A stretch of 64,000 bases of DNA, taken from the NCBI RefSeq assembly GCF_013782625.1, contig NZ_CP056199.1, positions 4,048,588 through 4,112,587 of the forward strand. The letters run 5' to 3'. The position numbers and the translations under genes are program-made. Below are positions 45,799 through 55,558 of the stretch, piece by piece (position 1 is the first letter of the stretch; the number at the start of each line of letters is the position of its first letter). The notes under the pieces are model-generated. The model did not search any database. It was given only the letters and a program-made list of their open reading frames with translations, and was not told where the DNA came from. The stretch is from Enterobacter sp. RHBSTW-00994 (GTDB lineage Bacteria > Pseudomonadota > Gammaproteobacteria > Enterobacterales > Enterobacteriaceae).

Positions 45799-47144
45799 AA
45801 CTGACACAGCGCCTGAGCCTGAAACTACGGTTAACCTTACTCTTTTTACTGCTGGCACTGGCGGCATGGTTTGCCGCAAGCGTGGTGGCCTGGCAGCAAA
45901 CGACCCATAAGCTGGACAAGCTGTTCGACACCCAGCAGATGCTGTTTGCCAAACGCCTGCTCACGATGGAATTCGACGAACACAATGCGCCTGTCCTGAT
46001 GCGCGATGTGCCCAAAAAGGCAAAACATGGCCACCTGGATGATGATGCGCTGGCCTTCGCCATCTTCTCGACAGACGGCAAAATGTTGCTGAACGATGGT
46101 GAAAATGGGCGGGATATTCCGTATCAATTTCGTCGGGATGGGTTCACGAACGGCCATTTACAGGATGATAAAGACGAGTGGCGTTTTCTGTGGCTGACTG
46201 CCCCCAACGGTCAATACCGCATTGTGGTCGGTCAGGAGTGGGAATACCGCCAGGAGATGGCGCTGGATATCATTACCTCTCAACTAACCCCCTGGCTGGT
46301 GGCGCTGCCGCTGATGCTGCTCGTGCTGATCGTGTTGCTCAGCCGGGAGTTAAAACCACTGAAAAAGCTGGCGCAGACCTTACGCTCTCGCTCGCCTGAT
46401 GCGACCGATAAACTGCCTACGGATGGCGTCCCGGTGGAAGTTCGCCCTCTGCTCGACGCGCTGAATCACCTTTTCACCCGCACTCAGGAGATGATGGTCC
46501 GTGAACGGCGTTTTACCTCGGATGCCGCCCATGAGCTGCGAAGTCCGCTAACGGCGCTAAAAGTGCAGACCGAAGTGGCTCAGCTTTCGGGGGATGATCC
46601 CGAGATCCAAAAGAACGCTCTGGCACAACTGCACGCCGGAATTGATCGGGCCTCTCGCCTTGTCGAGCAGCTTCTGACCCTGTCGCGCCTGGATTCTCTC
46701 GATAATCTGGACGATGTAGAACCCATTATCATCGCCGAGCTGCTGCAATCCGCCGTGATGGATATCTACCATTCGGCTCAGCTGGCCGGTATCGATATTC
46801 GCTTAACCGTCAAGGCTCCGGAAGCAACATGCGCAGGCCAGCCGTTACTGCTGAGCCTGCTGGTGCGTAATCTGCTGGATAACGCCGTACGTTATAGTCC
46901 ACGCGGCAGCATTGTGGATGTCACGCTTGATGTCCGAGGCTTTACCGTACGCGACAACGGGCCGGGAATTTCACCCGCGGCGCTGACTCGGATTGGCGAA
47001 CGGTTTTATCGCCCGCCTGGACAAAATGCCACCGGCAGCGGGCTGGGATTATCCATCGTAAAACGGATTGCCGCGTTGCATGGCATGCATGTTTCTCTGG
47101 GCAATGCGCAGGAAGGAGGGTTTGAGGTGAAGGTGCGTTGGTAG
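45795..47144 (+). CDS. qseC: Sensor histidine kinase QseC
   Basis: QseC (449 aa) is described as sensing autoinducer-3, adrenaline and noradrenaline and phosphorylating QseB. It has membrane helices at about 12-35 and 163-183 with a periplasmic sensor between, a HAMP linker, phospho-acceptor His246 in [11 protein letters not shown], and an ATPase domain with [21 protein letters not shown] and [13 protein letters not shown]. ygiZ, which follows it in E. coli, is missing. Confidence 0.96.
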   Translation: MKLTQRLSLKLRLTLLFLLLALAAWFAASVVAWQQTTHKLDKLFDTQQMLFAKRLLTMEFDEHNAPVLMRDVPKKAKHGHLDDDALAFAIFSTDGKMLLNDGENGRDIPYQFRRDGFTNGHLQDDKDEWRFLWLTAPNGQYRIVVGQEWEYRQEMALDIITSQLTPWLVALPLMLLVLIVLLSRELKPLKKLAQTLRSRSPDATDKLPTDGVPVEVRPLLDALNHLFTRTQEMMVRERRFTSDAAHELRSPLTALKVQTEVAQLSGDDPEIQKNALAQLHAGIDRASRLVEQLLTLSRLDSLDNLDDVEPIIIAELLQSAVMDIYHSAQLAGIDIRLTVKAPEATCAGQPLLLSLLVRNLLDNAVRYSPRGSIVDVTLDVRGFTVRDNGPGISPAALTRIGERFYRPPGQNATGSGLGLSIVKRIAALHGMHVSLGNAQEGGFEVKVRW

Positions 47145-47250
47145 CGTCATTATTGCTTATCACGCAAAAGACTTTGCACATTTTGCTCATTTTTCCGTTT
47201 CGTCCTCGCGCGTAGAATAACCGCCAGACTCTCATCTCCGAGGATAAATA

Positions 47251-47832
47251 ATGAGCAACATACTGATTATCAACGGTGCGAAAGAATTCGCACACTCTAA
47301 AGGCCAGTTGAATGACACCCTGACCGAGGTCGCGGACGGTTTCCTGCGCGACGCCGGGCATGATGTTAAAGTCGTTCGCGCAGACAGCGATTACGACACC
47401 AAAACCGAAGTGCAGAATTTCCTGTGGGCCGATGTCGTTATCTGGCAGATGCCAGGCTGGTGGATGGGTGCGCCCTGGACGGTGAAAAAATACATGGACG
47501 ATGTCTTTACCGAAGGTCACGGCTCACTGTATGCCAGCGATGGTCGTACCCGCTCGGACGCATCCAAAAAATACGGTTCCGGCGGCCTGTTACACGGCAA
47601 AAAATACATGCTGTCCCTGACGTGGAATGCCCCACTGGATGCCTTCACCGATGAAGATCAGTTTTTCCATGGTGTGGGTGTCGATGGCGCATATCTGCCC
47701 TTCCATAAAGCCAATCAGTTCCTTGCCATGGCGCCGCTGCCAACCTTTATCGTAAACGACGTCATTAAAATGCCGGACGTCCCGCGCTATATCGCAGAAT
47801 ATCACAAGCATCTCGGCGAGATTTTTGGTTAA
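47251..47832 (+). CDS. mdaB: NADPH:quinone reductase MdaB
   Basis: This 193-residue flavoprotein has the flavodoxin-like fold and reduces quinones by two electrons, protecting against one-electron redox cycling. Visible features: SNILIINGAKEFAHSKGQLN at the flavin-binding start, WADVVIWQMPGWWMGAPWTVK and LSLTWNAPLDAF. It pairs with YgiN, which oxidises menadiol, in a proposed quinone redox cycle. GAGGA lies before the ATG. Confidence 0.96.
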   Translation: MSNILIINGAKEFAHSKGQLNDTLTEVADGFLRDAGHDVKVVRADSDYDTKTEVQNFLWADVVIWQMPGWWMGAPWTVKKYMDDVFTEGHGSLYASDGRTRSDASKKYGSGGLLHGKKYMLSLTWNAPLDAFTDEDQFFHGVGVDGAYLPFHKANQFLAMAPLPTFIVNDVIKMPDVPRYIAEYHKHLGEIFG

Positions 47833-47906
47833 CTGGTCGTTCAAAAGTAGACCCGACATCATTCGAGCTAAGGCTTGAGGAACAAAGGGTATAGAAGGAG
47901 TTAACC

Positions 47907-48221
47907 ATGCTTACTGTGATTGCTGAAATCCGAACTCGTCCAGGACAACATCACCGCCAGGCGGTACTGGACCAGTTCGAGAAGATTGTTCCAACCGTAC
48001 TAAAAGAGGAAGGTTGCCACGGTTATGCGCCGATGATCGACGCGGCTGCTGGCGTGAGCTTCCAGACCACCGCTCCTGACTCAATCATTATGGTTGAGCT
48101 GTGGGAAACGGTCGCACACCTTGAAGCCCATCTGCAAACGCCACACATGAAAGCGTGGGGCGACGCGGTGAAAGGCGACGTTCTGGAAACGCATATCCGT
48201 ATTCTGGAACAAGGGGTTTAA
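47907..48221 (+). CDS. ygiN: Quinol monooxygenase YgiN
   Basis: YgiN is a 104-residue ABM-fold (dimeric alpha/beta barrel) protein that oxidises menadiol and complements MdaB. The family pattern is visible: LTVIAEIRTRPGQHHRQAVL at the start and IIMVELWETVAHLEAHLQTP in the middle. GGAG lies before the ATG, 74 bases after mdaB. In E. coli parE follows directly; here an 8.6 kb accessory block intervenes. Confidence 0.95.
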   Translation: MLTVIAEIRTRPGQHHRQAVLDQFEKIVPTVLKEEGCHGYAPMIDAAAGVSFQTTAPDSIIMVELWETVAHLEAHLQTPHMKAWGDAVKGDVLETHIRILEQGV

Positions 48222-48254
48222 CCTCTCCCTCTCCCTCTCCTTTTCGGGAGAGGG
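48222..48254. repeat. Palindromic intergenic repeat, copy F
   Basis: CCTCTCCCTCTCCCTCTCC, TTTTC, then GGGAGAGGG. The left arm is expanded as three CTCTCC units. It lies between the convergent ygiN and RpiR-family gene stops and marks the left edge of the accessory block. Confidence 0.7.
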
Positions 48255-48297
48255 AACATGATTCCCTTCCGCTTTACATTCCGGCATTACGCCGCAA

Positions 48298-49185
48298 TCA
48301 GGTGCTTTTCTTCCCCGGCTTCAGGCCACGGTGAAACTCGTTAATGCGTTTCATCGATTTGATCGTACGTTGCGGAACGGTTGAAGCAACGGACAAAATA
48401 ATCATTTCCAGACACAGCAGTACCGTGCCATGTAAAGGTATTTTGCCCTTCTCACCACCACGCGGAACATGGATCACCACGCTCGCCTCTTTGCTAAAAC
48501 GTGAATCGAGGGCGTTGGTCAGCAAGATCGTCGGGATCCCCAGCCGTCGGGCTTCACGTAATGTTGTCTGCCCTTCACGATGCGCTGATTTCTGCGCCAT
48601 CATCACCAGCACATCCCCCCGCTGTAAGGCGATAAGCTGTTCCGCAAGCCCAATCCCGGTGCGGTTAAGCGGAGTGGCTGGCAAGCCAATACGGCTGAAC
48701 AACCTTGCGGTGTACTCCGCCAGAATACCTGACGCACCGATACCAAAAATCGCCACCTGCCGCGCCTGCGTCAGCAGTGCGACCGCCTCGGCAATCGCAT
48801 AACGGTTGCCCGGCTCTGAGAGGATCTCGCAGGTATGCTGGTGTCCCTCCAGCACAAAATCGATACCTGCGTTGACGTCGCTGGTGAGGGTGTTGACCGT
48901 GGTAGACATTTTCTCACTGGAGGAAACCACCGGGCCAAACCAGTGTTCAAGCGTCTGTTTAAGGTCGCGCAGCCCGGCAAAACCGAGCGCCTGGATCGCC
49001 CGAACCACCGTGGCATCGGAGGTTTTCAACGTGGCGGCGATCTCCATCGCCGTCTGTTCCATTACCGCTTCGCGGTTTTCATTGATATAGCGGGCAACCA
49101 GCAGCAGGCGCGGCGTGAGCTGATGTCCACGGGTACGAAACCTGTCGCCATAAACATCAACCCGCGCCTTGTCTTTTCTGATCAT
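48298..49185 (-). CDS. RpiR/MurR-family regulator (HTH plus SIS domain)
   Basis: This 295-residue protein has an N-terminal HTH_6 DNA-binding domain (about 20-95, with MEIAATLKTSDATVVRAIQALGF split by the recognition helix) and a SIS domain (about 125-260, VAIFGIGASGILAEYTARLFSRIG). SIS regulators usually sense phosphosugars. The gene overlaps the end of a siderophore binding-protein gene by four bases and ends that operon, an unexpected place for this family. It probably regulates the operon, but the effector is unknown. Confidence 0.88.
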   Translation of the reverse strand: MIRKDKARVDVYGDRFRTRGHQLTPRLLLVARYINENREAVMEQTAMEIAATLKTSDATVVRAIQALGFAGLRDLKQTLEHWFGPVVSSSEKMSTTVNTLTSDVNAGIDFVLEGHQHTCEILSEPGNRYAIAEAVALLTQARQVAIFGIGASGILAEYTARLFSRIGLPATPLNRTGIGLAEQLIALQRGDVLVMMAQKSAHREGQTTLREARRLGIPTILLTNALDSRFSKEASVVIHVPRGGEKGKIPLHGTVLLCLEMIILSVASTVPQRTIKSMKRINEFHRGLKPGKKST

Positions 49186-50132
49186 TGCGATGCCTCCGGC
49201 AACGGACGGCCGGCAATCTGGGACTGCACCTGTGCCGCCATCAGCCCCAGCGAAGCAAAGGAGTTTGAGATCGCCTCTTCACGGGAGATCAGCACGTAGT
49301 GCCCGGTTCGACAGGCATTGAGGAACTGACACCAGCCCGGCATCACCGCATCCATTGCTGCCAGTTCATCCTGCGGTTTTCCCCCGGTATCCCCGCGCCA
49401 GGTGGCAAAAACAAAATCAGCATCCAGTTCGGGCAGGCGTTCAGCACTGACGTCAATGCGCCCGCCGTCAGGAATGCTCTCAATCAGCGGCGGGAAGGTG
49501 AATCCGGCGTCACGCAGCACGCGTCCCAGAGAATGGTAGCTGTGCATGGCATTGATTTTCCCCTGATTCGCCTGAATCACTGACACGGTGATCTTACGGG
49601 CGTCGACGGTGGATTTCAGCGCCTTAATTTGTTCCTGATAACGACGTTCAAGGATCTTGAGCCGATCTTGCGTTCCTGTCAGTTGCGCCAGTTTGCGGTA
49701 GATCTCCGGCGCACCGCCATCCAGATGATCAATACTTACCGTTGGCGCAATTCTCTCCAGCTGTTCCACCGGCGTATTCCGGGTTGGTTCAGTGATGATC
49801 AAATCCGGTTTTGCGGCGGCAATGGCTTCGATATCAATATCCGCAGTGCCGATGAATTTGATGTCGGAATTATCAAAATCGACACCCGTTAACATGCCGC
49901 TGGAGCGCAAGAAGTGGCTACCATCGGGGCGGGTACGACCATGGCTGGCAACGGGAGGAACGCCCAGTTCAATCAACGGAATGGTGATGTCCAGGTCATG
50001 GAGTGAAACGATCCGTTTCGGATGGGCAGGCACAACCACCTTACGGCCAAGATCGTCGGTAAACGTTTGGGTCGGTTCAGCCGCATTGACGGCACATCCC
50101 ACCAGCAGCAACAGTGAAAAAAGTAAGCGCAT
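49182..50132 (-). CDS. Siderophore ABC transporter substrate-binding protein
   Basis: From the ATG at 50132 the protein is 316 aa with a short signal sequence. GAGGG lies seven bases upstream; the frame to 50198 is rejected. LLLVGC resembles a lipobox, but cleavage at VNA before AEP is equally possible. The COG0614 fold shows DDLGRKVVVPAHPKRIVSL, IAAAKPDLIITEPTRNT and a C-terminal lobe with RISRE-like residues. It captures a ferric siderophore and hands it to the two permeases upstream in the operon. The ligand is unknown. Confidence 0.9.
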   Translation of the reverse strand: MRLLFSLLLLVGCAVNAAEPTQTFTDDLGRKVVVPAHPKRIVSLHDLDITIPLIELGVPPVASHGRTRPDGSHFLRSSGMLTGVDFDNSDIKFIGTADIDIEAIAAAKPDLIITEPTRNTPVEQLERIAPTVSIDHLDGGAPEIYRKLAQLTGTQDRLKILERRYQEQIKALKSTVDARKITVSVIQANQGKINAMHSYHSLGRVLRDAGFTFPPLIESIPDGGRIDVSAERLPELDADFVFATWRGDTGGKPQDELAAMDAVMPGWCQFLNACRTGHYVLISREEAISNSFASLGLMAAQVQSQIAGRPLPEASQ

Positions 50133-50145
50133 CAGATCCCTCACA

Positions 50146-51198
50146 TTAAAATTTGTCCCGTCGCTGCCACAGCAGCAGCAGGAAAAACGGTCCGCCAATC
50201 AATGAAATCACAATGCCCGCAGGCAATTGCAGCGGTAAAAATGCCAGACGACCGATAGTATCGGCCAGCAACACCAGCAACGCCCCCAGCACCGCGCTTC
50301 CCGTCAGTAACGCGGTCTGACCACCCCGCAACAGAAGACGTGCCATGTGCGGGGCAATTAATCCCACAAACCCGATACTGCCGACGCAGGAAACGCAGGC
50401 TGCGGTGAGTACGACAGGAGCAAGCACGCGAAGCAACGCCAAACGTGAGGTTTGTACGCCAAGCCCGGTTGCCGTTTGATTACCCAGCAGCGCGACATCC
50501 GCCGAACGCGCGGTGAACAACAGCAGAGCACATGCCGGAATGGCCCAGCCCAACGCGATGCTGACCAGCGTCCAGTTTGCCGCGTGCAGGCTTCCCGAAA
50601 GCCACAGCAAGGCGGTTTGCACGTCACGCACATCTGCCGTCGTCATAAAGACGCCCATACCGGCAGCGAAGGCCCAGGACACGCCGATGCCAATCAAAAT
50701 GAAACGCGGACGGGAGATATCACGGGCAAGTGCCACCACCAGTAAGGCAGTCAGCAACCCACCGAACATCCCCGTCACCGGACGCCAGAACACGCTCAGC
50801 GTCGGGAACTGAAATACCAGCAGCAAGACTGCGACGCTACAGCCCTCTTTGACGCCAATAAGGCCAGGGTCAGCGAGCCCATTGCGGGTGATGGATTGCA
50901 TTGCCGCTCCCGCCATCCCCAGCATCGCGCCGCACAGTAGCGCCATCAACAAGCGGGGCAACCGTATATCCATCACGATATAGCGCGCATCCGCCTCCAG
51001 GCTTTCAGGGCAAAACAGTGCACGCCCAATGGCCGAAGTGGGGATCGCCAGCGAACCGTGAGTCAACCCAAAGCCAAGCAGAATCAGAGCCAGCAATGAA
51101 AACAGCGTCAGGCACAGCAAGGCTCTGGGGCGAACCAGTGTGGAAACCTGTCCAATGCGCAATGGCCGTAACCCGGCGCGCAGGATCGCCCTGCTCAT
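50146..51198 (-). CDS. FecCD-family siderophore permease (FecD/FepG-like)
   Basis: This 350-residue membrane protein has about nine or ten helices of the BtuC/FecCD type. Motifs: DIRLPRLLMALLCGAMLGMAG, MQSITRNGLADPGLIGV and the cytoplasmic coupling GSIGFVGLIAPHMARLLL. It overlaps the partner permease gene by four bases and is 13 bases upstream of the binding-protein gene. Confidence 0.93.
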   Translation of the reverse strand: MSRAILRAGLRPLRIGQVSTLVRPRALLCLTLFSLLALILLGFGLTHGSLAIPTSAIGRALFCPESLEADARYIVMDIRLPRLLMALLCGAMLGMAGAAMQSITRNGLADPGLIGVKEGCSVAVLLLVFQFPTLSVFWRPVTGMFGGLLTALLVVALARDISRPRFILIGIGVSWAFAAGMGVFMTTADVRDVQTALLWLSGSLHAANWTLVSIALGWAIPACALLLFTARSADVALLGNQTATGLGVQTSRLALLRVLAPVVLTAACVSCVGSIGFVGLIAPHMARLLLRGGQTALLTGSAVLGALLVLLADTIGRLAFLPLQLPAGIVISLIGGPFFLLLLWQRRDKF

Positions 51199-52178
51199 TT
51201 GAACATCCTCGAGGCCATGAAGATAAAGACTGGCGCACCGACTAGCGCCGTCATGACGCCCGTTGCCAGCTCATAAGGCATAAACAAGGTTCTGGCCGCG
51301 ATATCCGCCAGCAGCAACAGCAGTGCCCCGCACAAGGCAGAAAGCGGAACGATAACCCGTAAATCCGCCGACACCAGACGGCGGATCACCTGCGGAACAA
51401 CCAGGCCAATAAAGCCGATCGGCCCGGCGACCGAGACGGCCGCCCCGCAAAGCAGGGCGATTGCCAGCAGTGCCAGAAGACGAGTCTTCAGGAGTGAAAC
51501 GCCCAATCCTTGCGCCATACGATCGCCCAGCGCCAGCATATTCAGTGACGGTGACAGCCAGACCGCCAGCGCAAAACCGATGGCAGCCACCCAGGAAGCA
51601 GCACGCACCATTGCACTGTTTAACCCGGCTAAATCACCGGCCAGCCAGGTTCGCATAGCAAGCAACGTCTGTTCATCAAGGATCAAGACGGCGGCGGTGA
51701 TGGACGATGCAAAGGCCGACAATGCCACGCCGCACAGGGTGACTTTCATTGGCGTTAAACCGGTTCGTCCGGCCGAGGAAAACATCAGAACCAGCAGAAA
51801 CAGTGCTGCTGCGCCCATCGCGGCAATCAGCGGGCGCTCAAAAGGCAGTGCCAGCCCCAGTGCACTGGTCAGTACCACCGCCAGCGCCGCGCCGGCATTC
51901 AGCCCCAGAATATGGGGCTCACCCAGCGGGTTGCGGATCACCGATTGCAGCAAGACACCCGCGACGCCAAGAGCAGCCCCGGTGATCAGGGCAGCGCCCA
52001 GACGCAACAAGCGCAGTCGGACGATAACGTTGTGGTCAAAATTGCGCGGGTCGAAATGGAGGAAGGCCTGGACCACCACCTGAGGTGCAATAAAACGCGC
52101 CCCGATCCCCAGATGCACCACGGCTCCGAGCGCCAGCAATGCCGTAAAGAGGATAAACGCCAAAGAGGTACGCATCAT
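51195..52178 (-). CDS. FecCD-family siderophore permease (FecC/FepD-like)
   Basis: This 327-residue permease shows VRLRLLRLGAALITGAALGV, LQSVIRNPLGEPHILGLNAG and GPIGFIGLVVPQVIRRLV, the family's helix and coupling motifs. It overlaps both the ATPase gene and the second permease gene by four bases, so the operon is tightly coupled. With its partner it forms the channel for siderophore import. Confidence 0.93.
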   Translation of the reverse strand: MMRTSLAFILFTALLALGAVVHLGIGARFIAPQVVVQAFLHFDPRNFDHNVIVRLRLLRLGAALITGAALGVAGVLLQSVIRNPLGEPHILGLNAGAALAVVLTSALGLALPFERPLIAAMGAAALFLLVLMFSSAGRTGLTPMKVTLCGVALSAFASSITAAVLILDEQTLLAMRTWLAGDLAGLNSAMVRAASWVAAIGFALAVWLSPSLNMLALGDRMAQGLGVSLLKTRLLALLAIALLCGAAVSVAGPIGFIGLVVPQVIRRLVSADLRVIVPLSALCGALLLLLADIAARTLFMPYELATGVMTALVGAPVFIFMASRMFK

Positions 52179-52987
52179 GGTTTTCCGGCTGAACGACGAA
52201 ATGGCATGAAGAACGGTTTACCCGTCAAAGGGTTAATCGACATCTGAACCTCGACATCAAACACCGCTTTGATCAGTTCTGGTGTACAGGTATCCCCTTC
52301 GTGAAGAACCCCTTGCACTTTTCCCTGACGTAAAAAGACCAGCGTATCGCCATAGTTCACGGCGAAATTAAGATCGTGTAGTACCACGACCACGGTACGC
52401 CCGTGATGGCGAGTCAGATCGTGCAGCAGTTCAAGGATCTCCACCTGATAGCGAAGATCGAGAAATGTCGTCGGCTCATCCAGCAGGATATACGGGGTTT
52501 GCTGTGCCAGGGCCATCGCAATCCAGCAACGCTGACGTTGCCCACCCGAAAGGCTCTCCACCGAAAGATGCGCAAAATCCGTCGTGCCCGTTAAACGTAA
52601 TGCCTCTTCAACCGCCTGTTCATCTTCGTCTGTCCACTGGCGCATGAAATTCTGCCACGGAAAACGTCCGCGTGAGACCAGCTCAAAGACGGTCAACCCT
52701 TCCGGCAACAGTGGCGATTGCGGCAAAATACCCAACCTGCGCGCAACCGCTTTGGTCGGTTGCTCATGGATCGCCTTGCCATCAAGGAGCGCCGCACCGC
52801 CGAGGGGGGACAACAGACGTGCGATGGTGCTGAGCAAAGTGGATTTTCCACAGCCGTTCGCCCCGACCAGGACAGTCATTTTTTGCCGGGGGATCGTAAG
52901 GGAAATATCATCGACGATGATGTTTTTCTGATAGCCAGCAGAGAGGTTCTCCAGAACCAGCCCCTGCTCTGTCGTGTTATGAGCCAC
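52175..52987 (-). CDS. Siderophore ABC transporter ATPase (FecE/FepC-like)
   Basis: This 270-residue ATPase has Walker A GANGCGKST at about residues 42-50, signature LSGGQRQR, Walker B YILLDEPTTFLD and switch His in VLHDLNFA. It is first in the operon, divergent from the TonB-dependent receptor gene. It drives the FecCD-type permeases. Confidence 0.94.
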   Translation of the reverse strand: MAHNTTEQGLVLENLSAGYQKNIIVDDISLTIPRQKMTVLVGANGCGKSTLLSTIARLLSPLGGAALLDGKAIHEQPTKAVARRLGILPQSPLLPEGLTVFELVSRGRFPWQNFMRQWTDEDEQAVEEALRLTGTTDFAHLSVESLSGGQRQRCWIAMALAQQTPYILLDEPTTFLDLRYQVEILELLHDLTRHHGRTVVVVLHDLNFAVNYGDTLVFLRQGKVQGVLHEGDTCTPELIKAVFDVEVQMSINPLTGKPFFMPFRRSAGKP

Positions 52988-53249
52988 GTGAACGCCAACT
53001 TAATCAAATAACAGATAAATAAAAATAAAACTCATTCTCTTTTGTGAGTTTGCCGTTGCGCCATGTAGTAGTCAAGCGAAGAAACACCCTGAAAAAACCA
53101 GGGGTAATTGTTTGGCACTACATCAACAACATTTCCTTTTAAACCATTATTTTCAACAAGTTAATCAATGTAAATTTTGCCATAAAAGACCGTTATTTCG
53201 GTGTAGCAGATTTTTTCTTTTTTCCATTTACTACTACATTTCCGCATGA
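52988..53249. promoter_or_regulatory. Divergent control region of the siderophore locus
   Basis: This AT-rich spacer separates the importer operon from the receptor gene and carries the promoters of both. Apart from the Fur box at its right end I see no gene or clear hairpin in it. A GAGAATGAG near the importer side is too weak a Fur match to call. Confidence 0.5.
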
Positions 53250-53268
53250 TTGAATGATTCTCAATTAC
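53250..53268 (+). promoter_or_regulatory. Candidate Fur box upstream of the TonB-dependent receptor
   Basis: The minus-strand reading GTAATTGAGAATCATTCAA agrees with the Fur consensus at 12 of 19 positions and contains the TGAGAATCATT core common in enterobacterial Fur sites. It lies about 105 bases before the chosen start. Confidence 0.65.
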
Positions 53269-53372
53269 ATATTCGGAGCGTGTACTGGCTAACGAATAGA
53301 CCGTTAAGGGCAATGAAACACACATTCTTCCGCGAGCATTTATTCGCAGAATATTTCGGGAAAACAGATGTA

Positions 53373-55514
53373 ATGGCTAAGTTCACACCTTCTCTCTCTG
53401 GGGTAAAAGGGCGCGCGCTCTTTTCATTATTGTTCATCGCACCTTTGGTGCACGCAGCGGAAACCAAAACCGCTAAAGATGGCGAAACGATCACCGTCGT
53501 GGCCGATCCTGATGCAAAAACGGATGCCACTAACGGCTATCAGCCACTCAATACTTCTACCGCCACGCTGACCAATATGCCGATGCTGGATATCCCGCAG
53601 GTGGTGAATACCGTCAGCGATAAGGTCCTGGAAGATCAGCATGCCACTACCCTCGACGAAGCGCTGTATAACGTCAGCAACGTGGTTCAGACCAACACGC
53701 TGGGCGGGACACAGGACGCCTTTGTGCGCCGTGGTTTTGGGGCAAACCGTGACGGTTCGATCATGACCAACGGTTTACGTACCGTGTTGCCACGAAGCTT
53801 TAATGCGGCAACCGAACGTGTTGAAGTTCTGAAAGGGCCAGCCTCCACGCTCTACGGGATCCTCGATCCAGGCGGGTTAATTAACGTTGTAACCAAACGT
53901 CCGGAAACCCAGTTTGGCGGTTCGATCTCGGCAACCTCGTCCAGCTTTGGCGGCGGAACCGGGCAAATCGATGTCACGGGCCCTGTTGAAGGCACGCGCC
54001 TCGCTTATCGCCTGACGGGCGAATATCAGGACGAAGATTACTGGCGTAACTTCGGCACAGAGCGCAGCACGTTTATTGCGCCGTCGCTGACCTGGTTTGG
54101 CGATGATGCTACCGTCACCGTGCTCTATTCACATCGTGACTATAAGACACCGTTCGATCGCGGCACGATCTTCGATCTCGATACAAAACAGGCCGTGAAC
54201 GTCGACAGGAAAACCCGTTTCGACGAGCCTTTCAACGTTACCGATGGGCAATCCGATCTCGCGCAACTTAATGCGGAATACCGCCTGAACAGCCAGTGGA
54301 CCGCGAAATTCGACTACAGCTACAGCCAGGACAAATACAGCGATAACCAGGCGCGCGTCATGGCCTATGACGCGAAAACGGGCAATCTGACCCGCCGTGT
54401 GGATGCCACACAAGGCTCCACCCAGCGTATGCACACGACCCGTGCAGACCTTCAGGGGAACGTGGATATCGCCGGGTTCTACAACGAGATCCTGACAGGG
54501 GTATCGTATGAAAACTACGATCTGCTGCGCACGGACATGATCCGCTGTAAGAACGTGAAAGACTTTAATATCTATACTCCGTCCTACGGCAATCTGGACA
54601 AATGTACGACCGTATCGGCGTCTGACAGCGACCAGACCATTAAGCAGGAAAGCTACTCTGCCTATGTACAGGATGCGCTGTACCTGACTGATAAGTGGAT
54701 CGCCGTGACCGGTGTGCGTTACCAGTATTACACCCAGTACGCGGGTAAAGGCCGTCCGTTTAACGTCAATACCGACAGCAGCGACGAACAGTGGACACCG
54801 AAGCTGGGCCTGGTCTACAAACTCACGCCGACGGTATCGCTGTTTGCGAACTATTCACAAACCTTTATGCCGCAGTCGTCTATCGCCAGCTACATTGGCG
54901 ATCTGCCACCAGAAACATCAAATGCCTACGAAGTCGGCGCGAAATTTGACCTGTTCGACGGCATTACAGCGAATATTGCGCTGTTTGATATTCACAAACG
55001 TAACGTGCTGTACACCGAAAGCGTCGGAGATGACACCATCGCCAAAACGGCGGGCCGCGTGCGTTCTCAGGGTGTAGAAGTGGACGTTGCTGGTAAGCTC
55101 ACCGAAAACACCAATATCATTGCCAGCTACGGTTACACCGATGCCAAAGTGCTGGAAGATCCAGACTACGCAGGCAAACCGCTGCCAAACGTGCCGCGTC
55201 ATACCGGTTCGCTGTTCCTGACGTACGATATTAACAACGTGATCGGCGGGAATACCCTGACGCTTGGCGGCGGTGGGCATGGTGTGAGCCGTCGTTCTGC
55301 CACCAACGGCGCGGATTACTACCTGCCAGGCTACTTCGTCGCAGACGCGTTTGCGGCTTACAAAATGAAGTTCCAGTATCCGGTGACACTGCAGGTGAAC
55401 GTGAAAAACCTGTTTGATAAGACCTACTACACCTCATCAATCGCAACCAATAACCTGGGCAACCAGATTGGCGATCCGCGTGAAGTGCAGTTTACGGTGA
55501 AGATGGACTTCTGA
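53373..55514 (+). CDS. TonB-dependent siderophore receptor
   Basis: From the ATG at 53373 the protein is 713 aa. The signal peptide (MAKFTPSLSGVKGRALFSLL then FIAPLVHA) is followed by a TonB box (ETITVVA), a plug domain (about 60-175, with RVEVLKGPASTLYGILDPGG) and a 22-strand barrel ending in VQFTVKMDF with terminal Phe. Features are those of hydroxamate-type siderophore receptors (FhuE/FcuA/FoxA group), but the ligand cannot be set. An earlier in-frame ATG at 53313 is possible; neither has a strong ribosome-binding site. Confidence 0.9.
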   Translation: MAKFTPSLSGVKGRALFSLLFIAPLVHAAETKTAKDGETITVVADPDAKTDATNGYQPLNTSTATLTNMPMLDIPQVVNTVSDKVLEDQHATTLDEALYNVSNVVQTNTLGGTQDAFVRRGFGANRDGSIMTNGLRTVLPRSFNAATERVEVLKGPASTLYGILDPGGLINVVTKRPETQFGGSISATSSSFGGGTGQIDVTGPVEGTRLAYRLTGEYQDEDYWRNFGTERSTFIAPSLTWFGDDATVTVLYSHRDYKTPFDRGTIFDLDTKQAVNVDRKTRFDEPFNVTDGQSDLAQLNAEYRLNSQWTAKFDYSYSQDKYSDNQARVMAYDAKTGNLTRRVDATQGSTQRMHTTRADLQGNVDIAGFYNEILTGVSYENYDLLRTDMIRCKNVKDFNIYTPSYGNLDKCTTVSASDSDQTIKQESYSAYVQDALYLTDKWIAVTGVRYQYYTQYAGKGRPFNVNTDSSDEQWTPKLGLVYKLTPTVSLFANYSQTFMPQSSIASYIGDLPPETSNAYEVGAKFDLFDGITANIALFDIHKRNVLYTESVGDDTIAKTAGRVRSQGVEVDVAGKLTENTNIIASYGYTDAKVLEDPDYAGKPLPNVPRHTGSLFLTYDINNVIGGNTLTLGGGGHGVSRRSATNGADYYLPGYFVADAFAAYKMKFQYPVTLQVNVKNLFDKTYYTSSIATNNLGNQIGDPREVQFTVKMDF

Positions 55515-55519
55515 TAGCA

Positions 55520-55556
55520 ATATGCCCGGTAACATCATATGTACCGGGCATTTTAT
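55520..55556. terminator. Terminator after the receptor gene
   Basis: ATGCCCGGTA and TACCGGGCAT form a perfect 10-bp stem around a 10-base loop followed by TTTTAT. It lies between the convergent receptor and DUF2000 genes and could serve both. Confidence 0.85.
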
Positions 55557-55558
55557 CA

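Noticed and set aside
53005..53050. A second Fur box on the importer side of the siderophore locus
   Set aside because: Only about 9 of 19 positions agree with the consensus.
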